Assembly (NCBI GenBank): GCA_009839535.1
Contig: VXPN01000512.1
Coordinates: 1-12,857, forward strand
Reading direction: 5' to 3'
Source of the DNA: Boseongicola sp. SB0662_bin_57
GTDB lineage: Bacteria; Pseudomonadota; Alphaproteobacteria; Rhodobacterales; Rhodobacteraceae
Length of the DNA stretch: 12,857 nt
How positions within the stretch are numbered: the first letter of the stretch is position 1; every line of letters begins with the position of its first letter. The notes below the pieces were generated by a model. The model searched no databases and was not told where the DNA came from. It worked only from the letters and a program-made list of their open reading frames with translations. Shown here piece after piece: positions 7,265 through 12,857 of this stretch. The translations under genes and the position numbers were made by a program.

Positions 7265-7655
7265 CGCTCAGGAAATACTGCCTTTGGTGCCCCAGGGGCA
7301 ACAAGCACAGGCGGGGCACCGTGTATTGCCTCCGTTGATCGAGCACTGGTGCCTCGCTTGTTCGCAATTCAAATTCCTATATGCAATGGACACGTTGCCA
7401 CTTGCCATCTTGTTTTCTGATTTCCGAGAAGGCGAATTCGCCGAGGCTCAAGTCTTGCCCTGATTCATGTGGATTCCTAGCCGGTGGTTCTCGCGACGAG
7501 CCCTGTAGCACGGAAGTCACGTCTACAGATGAACGTTCGAAGGCGACAATGACCTCGTCATTTGCAGCTCGAACGAACCGCTCGGCATTGAAATCGCGAA
7601 TTTGCAGGCATGATCGTGAACTGCGGCAGCCGGTTTGGCGTGACAGCGGCCGAAT
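7265..7655 (-). other. Intergenic leader between the DUF499 and HNH-NACHT genes
   Basis: This 391-base gap is the only long space in the minus-strand gene row. It is more AT-rich than its surroundings around 7355-7440, as expected for a promoter region, but I cannot pick a convincing -35/-10 pair. It contains the inverted repeat at 7286-7320 and a minus-strand GGAGG-preceded GTG at 7319. Directly after the TAG of the DUF499 gene the same minus-strand frame stays open for 92 codons, to a TAG at 7377-7379, with no ATG start. I annotate no gene here, but a decayed or non-ATG small gene is possible. Confidence 0.5.
7286..7320 (-). promoter_or_regulatory. Leader hairpin 21 bases before the HNH-NACHT start
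   Basis: GGTGCCCC at 7286-7293 and GGGGCACC at 7313-7320 are perfect 8-base reverse complements with a 19-base spacer, so the minus-strand transcript can form an 8-bp all-but-GC stem ending 21 bases before the HNH-NACHT ATG. An internal TGCCCC-A-GGGGCA palindrome (7288-7300) uses one arm of this stem, so two mutually exclusive pairings exist. This suggests translational control of a potentially toxic protein, but the role is inference; it might also be a protein-binding dyad. Confidence 0.45.
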
Positions 7656-10436
7656 CTACCGTTCGACGGCCACCTTGCCACCAAGATTCAACTCGGTGAG
7701 AATCTGTCGGAGTTCCGCCTCGAGCGAGGTCGCATTGGACGCGGCGACCTCGACGCTGAACTCCACGCCTACAGTCAGTCCTTCGGCGGACCGGAGTTTC
7801 GGGATGAGCTTGGTGCCGAGGCGGTTCCAGAGTTCGGGCGGCACGGTTCCCGATATGCGCAATCGGGCTGGCGCTGCAGCCGTGGGAGGTTGGGTTTCGG
7901 GGTCTTCCCTGGTATCGGCTTCAGGTGCGGGTGTGGAAGGTGGCGCAGTGTCGGCTGTATCGGATTCCGGATTCATTTGCGTTGTGGCGGGCGCCCGCAG
8001 TTCCTCGCTCCTGGCCTTGGTGAGCAGGAACACGCTTTGTTCGAACGCGACCTCTTCGGCCCCGACCGGCTCAGCGTACCAAAAGCGTTCGTATCGACCA
8101 TCCGCCCTTGTGCCCGACGCGAGCCCGAACGCGCCGCCCTCGACGAATTCGACGATCTTGCGGCGCAGGACGGCATCGGGATCGATGAGCCGCGTCAGCG
8201 AACCGTTCAGCAAGCTCTGACGCAGGCTGGTCAGCGGCCATGCCCCGGTCTCCTTGAACGCCGGTGGCCAGTGCCGGTCGAGATAGCCGGCGCCGATGGT
8301 CTCGCTGAGCAGCGCTTCGGTCTTGAGCGCGGTGACCACCCGGCCGCAGAGCGTCTCGCTCGCGCTGCTATGCCCGGCCCCTAGATCGATGACCTTCAGC
8401 CCCGACTCGGCCTTTGCGTCGGCAAGCGCGACAAATCGGTATCCGCCCCACACTTCGTCTCTCGCCGCATTTTCCGCGTCCTTCACCTTGGAACGAAGCT
8501 CGTTCTGGTCGGCGCGATCGAACTCCGTGCCGAGCACGCCTTCGGTCACCTCCCGGGAAACTCGTCGCCAGGCGAGCCACAGTTCAACGCGGTTCCTGAG
8601 CTCCCGCCCCGGCTTCTTGGCGCACCATACGAGTGACGCGGGGTAGAGCCTCGGCGAAGCGCCCCTTTCCCTGGTCCATTGGGCAACCTGTTCCGCCGTT
8701 TTGCTGCCGGGTTGCCATTCCACATCGGGGTCGACGAGGACCAGCATCAGGCGGGGCGTGTCCTGAACGGCCGCACCGTCTTCGGGGAACGGCACGACCG
8801 GAAGATTGGCGCCTCGAGCGAACTCCTCTTGCACGAGCTTGCGGATTGCAGGTCGGATTTCCGTTTCTTCGTCGAGCGCTGCGCGGCGGTCGCTGACGAC
8901 TTTCTTCAAGGTCGCCTGGTGATGAATGCGGAAACCGTCGGTCCCGACCTTGCGGATGAAGAATCCTGACGCCTCCAGCGCGCCGGCTGCACTGTCGACG
9001 GTCGTGGTATCGACCTCGGGTTCGCCTAGTGCGAAACGCAGTTCGGGCAGGTGTGCAACCTTGTCCACCTGGCCACCGGAGGATTCGAAGAGGATGGCCG
9101 CGCCGACACGGCGATGGATATCTCGGAGCGCCCCCTTGGTAACGGAGTCCAGCGCCCGGGCGTGGGCCGTGGGACTCGCGAGATCGGCCGCTATGGCCAC
9201 GTCAAGCCGCTGCTCTCCCAGTTGTCCGAGCACGACGGCGCGGAACTCGGGCACGTGCAGCGGCGCCGAACCCAGCGTGATCAGGGATTCCGTGCGCGCC
9301 TGCTGAAATTGTTCACGAGCCGCCCACGACACCCACTGGGCGAGCATGGCAAGCGTGCCGCGGGTTTGCTGGAACTGGGCAAGAGCGCTCCACTTTCTAC
9401 GGAAGACGGAGAGCGTCGAGGGATGAAAGGGATAGGAGGCCTCGAAACGACTCCTCAGGAACTCGCGCGCTTTCGCCTCGGTCGTCGCACTGTCCACCGC
9501 CATCCACTCGGAAGGCAGCCGGGCGGTCCGCTCGAAACACCAGTCAGCGTACGCCCTAGAAACCCGCTTTCGGATCCGTTCGTCGCCGAGATCCTCGAAA
9601 AGGCGGCGGCGAACGACATCGCCGATCTCGGCTTCGTCATTGGCGATGAGATCGCGCGCGACGCGGCGTACGACCTTGGTGATCCGGTCCTGCCACTGAC
9701 GGTCCCAGTCCGTCATTTCCACCTGGCTGCGCGGCAGGCTGATGACGGCCGCCACTCCGGCGGCTCCGGTGACCGCGACCGTCAGATTCTGGATGAATGC
9801 GTGGAAGCTCTCGGCCCGGTCGCGGTGCCGGTTGACGAAGTTCAGGACCTCGTCGAACAGGAGCAGCACAGGGGCGTCGGCTGCGGCGAACACCCGGGCC
9901 ATCGCGTCCGTTCCGGGTGGAGTGGTCGTCGATGCCGTTCCGAGGGCAGCGACTCCCGCGTCGCCCGCGATTTGGCGGGCTAGATCGATCCATGGCGTCT
10001 CGCGTCCCTCGGAAGGATCCCAGGCATTGCCGACGAAGACGCCCACCTTGGCACTTGGTGGTTCGGAGATGCCGGCTTCTGCGAGCAGATCGGACACGCC
10101 GGGCAGGTTCTTGGCCTGCGCGCCAGCCTTGGCGAGATGATAGAGCGCGGTGAGAGTGTGGGTCTTTCCTCCGCCGAACTGGGTGACGAGGGTGAGCACT
10201 GGGGAAGTGTTCTGCGTCCCTCCGACGAGCCTGCGAAGCACCATGCCGGCATGCTCCTTCAGGGCGCGCGTAAAGCAGGTTCGCGAGAAGAACTGTGCCG
10301 GATCCCTGTAGTCCGGAGGGGCTGTCTTTGTGACCACCTGCTCAAGGGCGATCGCGAATTCGTCGGGGCTGAACGAGCGTCCTTCCCGCACTTCCGCACG
10401 GGGCATGACGACCTTGTACCATGGATCCCTAGTCAT
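7656..10436 (-). CDS. DUF499 family AAA+ ATPase (COG1483-like) of a methyltransferase-linked defence system
   Basis: A 926-residue P-loop ATPase of the DUF499 family. Walker A is FGGGKTHT at 87-94, in the family-typical TQFGGGKTH context, and Walker B is LLLFDEVLNF at 191-200 with Asp195 and Glu196. The N-terminal EGRSFSPDEFA region and the long middle section match the family layout. Residues about 811-858 are a low-complexity Pro/Thr/Glu/Ala linker. A small C-terminal domain (about 859-926, starting LRISGTVPPELW) follows and recurs at the end of DUF499 proteins. The family co-occurs with DUF1156 methyltransferases in defence islands, and its ATPase is presumed to power DNA or nucleoprotein remodelling; the exact reaction is unknown. 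The ATG at 10436 overlaps the end of the toxin gene by 8 bases and has GAGG six bases upstream, inside that gene, so translation is probably coupled. Cytoplasmic, with no membrane segments. Length is normal and the gene looks intact. Confidence 0.93.
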   Translation of the reverse strand: MTRDPWYKVVMPRAEVREGRSFSPDEFAIALEQVVTKTAPPDYRDPAQFFSRTCFTRALKEHAGMVLRRLVGGTQNTSPVLTLVTQFGGGKTHTLTALYHLAKAGAQAKNLPGVSDLLAEAGISEPPSAKVGVFVGNAWDPSEGRETPWIDLARQIAGDAGVAALGTASTTTPPGTDAMARVFAAADAPVLLLFDEVLNFVNRHRDRAESFHAFIQNLTVAVTGAAGVAAVISLPRSQVEMTDWDRQWQDRITKVVRRVARDLIANDEAEIGDVVRRRLFEDLGDERIRKRVSRAYADWCFERTARLPSEWMAVDSATTEAKAREFLRSRFEASYPFHPSTLSVFRRKWSALAQFQQTRGTLAMLAQWVSWAAREQFQQARTESLITLGSAPLHVPEFRAVVLGQLGEQRLDVAIAADLASPTAHARALDSVTKGALRDIHRRVGAAILFESSGGQVDKVAHLPELRFALGEPEVDTTTVDSAAGALEASGFFIRKVGTDGFRIHHQATLKKVVSDRRAALDEETEIRPAIRKLVQEEFARGANLPVVPFPEDGAAVQDTPRLMLVLVDPDVEWQPGSKTAEQVAQWTRERGASPRLYPASLVWCAKKPGRELRNRVELWLAWRRVSREVTEGVLGTEFDRADQNELRSKVKDAENAARDEVWGGYRFVALADAKAESGLKVIDLGAGHSSASETLCGRVVTALKTEALLSETIGAGYLDRHWPPAFKETGAWPLTSLRQSLLNGSLTRLIDPDAVLRRKIVEFVEGGAFGLASGTRADGRYERFWYAEPVGAEEVAFEQSVFLLTKARSEELRAPATTQMNPESDTADTAPPSTPAPEADTREDPETQPPTAAAPARLRISGTVPPELWNRLGTKLIPKLRSAEGLTVGVEFSVEVAASNATSLEAELRQILTELNLGGKVAVER

Positions 10437-10803
10437 TGCGTTCCTCGGTGTTCTCCGCCGACCTTATCCGTACGTGATTTCGGGTGACCACGATGATCGC
10501 ACCAGTGCGCATCGCGGCGCCCTCATGATCGATCAAGTTCCGCATCGCCGCCGCCTCCTCGGCGGCCGTCAATCCGTCAAGCCGCACGATGCAGGGATGC
10601 GGCAGACGAAGCGCAAAGACAAGCTCCCCGAAGTCCTTGTCCTCGGTGACGAGGACGCGACCTTCCCGGTACGCGACGTCGAGCAGCGTCTGGTCCGAGG
10701 CATCGGCAAGTCCGTCGCGGGCCGAAAGAACATCGTGCCCGAGTTTGGCCAACGTGTCGTGCAGAACGCGCGACGCGACGCAGACATCAAGGAGAAACTT
10801 CAC
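10429..10803 (-). CDS. DUF5615 PIN-like toxin
   Basis: A 124-residue protein of the DUF5615/COG5573 group, PIN-fold (Mut7-C-like) predicted nucleases that act as toxins next to DUF433 antitoxins. Seen in the sequence: the opening MKFLLDVCVASR with Asp6, LGHDVLSARD at 21-30, the ASDQTLLDVA segment with Asp37, and the signature RVLVTEDKDFGELVF with Asp55 and Asp57. These acidic residues are the likely metal ligands. The second acidic residue of the common LLDEN opening is replaced here by Val (LLDVC), a variant I believe is also found in the family. The start is GTG at 10803; its GTGA overlaps the antitoxin stop, and no separate Shine-Dalgarno is visible, so translation depends on the antitoxin gene. 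The 3' end overlaps the DUF499 start by 8 bases. RNA cleavage is the expected activity but is inferred. The C-terminal tail after about residue 110 is poorly conserved. Confidence 0.93.
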   Translation of the reverse strand: MKFLLDVCVASRVLHDTLAKLGHDVLSARDGLADASDQTLLDVAYREGRVLVTEDKDFGELVFALRLPHPCIVRLDGLTAAEEAAAMRNLIDHEGAAMRTGAIIVVTRNHVRIRSAENTEERND

Positions 10804-11057
10804 GAAGCTTCGCGAACGACAATGCGATCATGCACATGTTCGCCTGCCAGCGAGCGATGCGCAAACACCAGACATGCCTGAATGTCCTCCGGCTCCAGAA
10901 ACGGATACTCGCTGAGTATCGTCTCTGCGGTATCCCCGGCCGCCAGCTTGCCCAGCACATGCTCCACGGCGATACGCATGTCCCGAATGATCGGTTTGCC
11001 GCCGAAGATGTCGGCGCGAACGGTGATGCGGTTTAGCAGTACGGCCTCGTCTGTCAT
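10800..11057 (-). CDS. DUF433 antitoxin
   Basis: An 85-residue DUF433/COG2442 protein, the usual cognate antitoxin of DUF5615 toxins, with a small helix-turn-helix-like fold that binds its toxin and often its own promoter. The family signature is clear: GGKPIIRDMRIAVEHVLGKL at 19-38, then GDTAETILSEYPFLEPEDI at 41-59 and ACLVFAHR. The ATG at 11057 is chosen because GGAG lies six bases upstream and the length fits the family. The frame is open further upstream, and an in-frame ATG at 11186, four bases after the methyltransferase stop, would add 43 residues with no DUF433 character. The stop overlaps the toxin's GTG in GTGA. The gene lies 133 bases downstream of the methyltransferase. Autoregulation is plausible from the family but no clear operator was recognised. 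Confidence 0.93.
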   Translation of the reverse strand: MTDEAVLLNRITVRADIFGGKPIIRDMRIAVEHVLGKLAAGDTAETILSEYPFLEPEDIQACLVFAHRSLAGEHVHDRIVVREAS

Positions 11058-11190
11058 TTGCTTCTCCAGTGCTTCCGTATGTGCGTTCTCGTCAATCCCG
11101 CGGACAAGACGTGGTGCCGAGTTGGGCTGCCACTTCCCCAGCCGAGATTCACCAACATGCCTTGTTTCGTCAATTCGGACCGCCATGGAA
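11058..11190 (-). other. 133-base spacer between methyltransferase and antitoxin genes
   Basis: This spacer is the only break within the methyltransferase-ATPase operon. The antitoxin frame continues open through it to an ATG at 11186. It carries an 8-base direct repeat, TCGTCAAT on the plus strand at 11089-11096 and 11167-11174, and the antitoxin Shine-Dalgarno GGAG. It could hold a separate promoter or operator for the toxin-antitoxin pair, but I see no strong promoter, so that is unproven. Confidence 0.4.
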
Positions 11191-12857
11191 TCATCTCGGC
11201 ACCGCCAGAAGCATGGCGTCCAACAGCCGCTTCTCGCGGCTTCCACGCGGATAGAGCGCGGAGAGTGCGTTTGACAAGCGAAGGAAGTCAGGTCCGCGCT
11301 CACGCTCAGAGGCGATCAGCGCTTGCAGGGCGTTTCCATGACCGCCCGCCTGCAGCAGCATGGCGGCGTGCACACGGTCAAGCGCCGTGGCATCCGGCGA
11401 TTGCAGAATGGGATCCGCACCGTGGCCGTTGCTGCCTTGCCGGCGTCCCGGCCCGGCCATCGGAGGCGTGTCGAGATCGGGAAACAGGCTCTGTTGCGTC
11501 CCGGTGTCCGGGCCGGAATCGATCCACTCTTTGGCGATTGCGGAACCCTCAATTCCGAACAGCGACTTCGCCCTTTCAGCTACGGGAAGCAGGCGGACGA
11601 CTCCCTTCTCTTGGGCGATGATCCTGCCCGTCCATCGTTCGAGGTCGATGCCCATGGGCTGGGAGAAGCGCCGCACCACGTCAAATGGAAGGGGAAGACC
11701 CTTGGCGGCTGCCTTGGCGATGGCTTCTTCGTCTTCCCCATCCGGTTCCTGCCGGGGCGTGGGTCCTCCCGCCGCCGACAGCGCCGAGCCACGTGGACCA
11801 GTTGGCTTCACACGATCACTCTGTCGAGACTCATCGCTGCTTTGGAGAGCCCACAGAAACAAGGCGGTCAAGCGGGCGTCCTCCTCCAGCGCGCCGGCCA
11901 TGCCGTTGCGGGCAGCGGCTTCTGCCGTGCCGAGAACCTGTTCGAGGGCCGCACGACCAACGACCTCCCAGACCTTCTCCAAATACTCCGGTAGGGCTAC
12001 CTCTGCACCTTCGGCAGTCTCGACCGCGCGGTAGCGGCTGAAGACTTCGAGGGCAGGTCCGATGCAGGCGAAGACGAGATCCGCGCCGCGAACGCCCTCG
12101 CCTTGCAGGTGGTCCATCCAATCGGCAACACGCATGGGCAGTTGTCGGAGCACCTCCGCCCACTCGCCAATCGGTGCGTCGTCGGGACGCGGGCGGCAGA
12201 TGAGGTGGACGCTGGTAGCGAGAGCTGCGGAATCTCGGGCACGTAGACGGGAGCCCATTTCTGTCGCGATCGGCCAGGAACCCGTGATCGTCCAGCCGCC
12301 TCGGATCATGCCCGAGAGAAGCGCTTCCCAACCTTCAGTGGTCTTGTGGGCGAATACGACAGCACCTACTCCATCGTCCGAAAGGACACGCCGACCCTCG
12401 GCAAAGGCTTTCGCCATGGTCTCCTCGAACCATGACCTGTCCTTGGATCGACCGTTACTCTCTCTTGTTTCGTCTTGAACCGCCTCTCGCTCTTTTGGTG
12501 TAAGGGGATTTCTGGGGTTGAAGGGGTCCTTTAGAAGAGTGTGATCAGGCAGACTTCGCTTCAGCCAGACGAGGAAGAAGTCGGAAAGGTCGGCGTATGG
12601 AACGGCATCGTAGTAAGGTGGGTCGGTGAACCAGACGGTGGCGGACTGGTCCGGGAGCGGATGGTCTGTGGCATCGGAAAGTTGAAGCTGTCCCGCTCGG
12701 TCGCGAGGTGCAGATTGAGTGAATTCGACAACCCAATCGAGAGCGCCGCTGTAGCTTCCGGTCGCATTGCTGAACGGGTTGACTTCAGCGTAATCCCATA
12801 CAATGAGGCGTTTGCGTAGTCCGTAACGGACTGAGCCGCAACGGCTTTTCGAGGGGC
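11191..12857 (-). CDS. DUF1156 family DNA adenine methyltransferase (COG1743-like), C-terminal part
   Basis: The C-terminal 554 residues of a large S-adenosylmethionine-dependent DNA (adenine-N6) methyltransferase; the N-terminus lies beyond the right edge. The frame is open without interruption from 12855, so the Met at 12417 is internal, not the start. Counting from the first complete codon, the catalytic motif IV is DPPYYDAVPYADLSDFF starting at residue 78, the DPPY box of adenine methyltransferases. It is preceded by NPFSNATGSYSGALDWVVEF (26-45), typical of this family. The long C-terminal region ends with LPFDVVRRFSQPMGIDLERW and GVVRLLPVAERAKSLFG, also family-typical. The S-adenosylmethionine-binding motif I and the DUF1156 domain should be in the missing part. 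Family members are usually about 900-1000 residues. They pair with DUF499 ATPases in defence islands, where methylation probably marks self DNA or takes part in restriction. It is the first gene of the visible operon. Confidence 0.95.
   Translation of the reverse strand, partial: PSKSRCGSVRYGLRKRLIVWDYAEVNPFSNATGSYSGALDWVVEFTQSAPRDRAGQLQLSDATDHPLPDQSATVWFTDPPYYDAVPYADLSDFFLVWLKRSLPDHTLLKDPFNPRNPLTPKEREAVQDETRESNGRSKDRSWFEETMAKAFAEGRRVLSDDGVGAVVFAHKTTEGWEALLSGMIRGGWTITGSWPIATEMGSRLRARDSAALATSVHLICRPRPDDAPIGEWAEVLRQLPMRVADWMDHLQGEGVRGADLVFACIGPALEVFSRYRAVETAEGAEVALPEYLEKVWEVVGRAALEQVLGTAEAAARNGMAGALEEDARLTALFLWALQSSDESRQSDRVKPTGPRGSALSAAGGPTPRQEPDGEDEEAIAKAAAKGLPLPFDVVRRFSQPMGIDLERWTGRIIAQEKGVVRLLPVAERAKSLFGIEGSAIAKEWIDSGPDTGTQQSLFPDLDTPPMAGPGRRQGSNGHGADPILQSPDATALDRVHAAMLLQAGGHGNALQALIASERERGPDFLRLSNALSALYPRGSREKRLLDAMLLAVPR

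Noticed and set aside
7355..7410. Sigma70 promoter for the HNH-NACHT gene around TATAGG on the minus strand
   Set aside because: A weak -10-like hexamer is present in an AT-richer patch, but no acceptable -35 box lies at 16-18 bases, so it is not listed as a promoter.
7381..8220. 279-codon plus-strand frame spanning the intergenic gap and the end of DUF499
   Set aside because: Most of it is antisense to the DUF499 C-terminus, its translation is Ser/Arg-rich low complexity, and it has no plausible ribosome-binding site or family.
10800..11303. 167-residue version of the DUF433 protein
   Set aside because: That start would overlap the 3' end of the methyltransferase gene by over 100 bases and adds no family sequence; the start at 11057 has a good ribosome-binding site and the normal family length.
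11191..12417. Reading the methyltransferase as a complete 408-residue gene starting at 12417
   Set aside because: The frame is open upstream to the window edge and encodes the DPPYYDA catalytic motif there, so the gene is partial and continues outside.
1..12857. CRISPR arrays, tRNA or rRNA genes and insertion sequences
   Set aside because: No regularly spaced direct repeats, cloverleaf-like sequences, rRNA segments or DDE transposase genes were seen on either strand.

Overview
The window looks like one end of a mobile, defence-type genomic island in a high-GC proteobacterium. Base composition is roughly 60-65% G+C by eye, codons are strongly G/C-ending, and the genes are compact and overlapping. 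An alphaproteobacterium is my best guess from codon use and protein flavour, but no rRNA, tRNA or housekeeping gene is present to fix this.

Layout. Positions 1-202 are a non-coding leader with two short inverted repeats. Positions 203-2482 (+ strand) hold two complete, related tyrosine recombinases in tandem, three bases apart; both keep the full R-K-HxxR-H-Y catalytic set. Positions 2483-2890 are intergenic with no convincing gene. Everything to the right is on the minus strand. In transcription order, right to left, it is: the C-terminal 554 residues of a DUF1156-type DNA adenine methyltransferase (COG1743-like), cut by the window edge at 12857; a DUF433 antitoxin (10800-11057); a DUF5615 PIN-like toxin (10429-10803); a DUF499 AAA+ ATPase (COG1483-like, 7656-10436); a 391-base gap with a hairpin just before the next start; and a 1457-residue HNH-NACHT protein (2891-7264), a bacterial NLR-like (STAND) ATPase with a predicted nuclease at its N-terminus.

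How the genes may work together. The DUF1156 methyltransferase plus DUF499 ATPase pairing is a known association in prokaryotic defence islands and is usually interpreted as a modification-based anti-phage module. Here a DUF433/DUF5615 toxin-antitoxin pair lies between the two halves. The toxin overlaps its antitoxin by 4 nt (GTGA) and the ATPase by 8 nt, so antitoxin, toxin and ATPase are probably translationally coupled. The HNH-NACHT gene follows on the same strand after its own leader and is best read as an independent anti-phage NLR, although it could share transcription with the operon. The recombinases converge on this cargo and are the likely mobility module. The most novel-looking parts are the toxin-antitoxin pair wired into the methyltransferase-ATPase operon, and the HNH-NACHT with its structured leader.

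Limits. The methyltransferase N-terminus and any further system genes (helicase, DUF3780-like, nuclease) lie outside the window. Assignments rest on motifs read by eye, with no database search.
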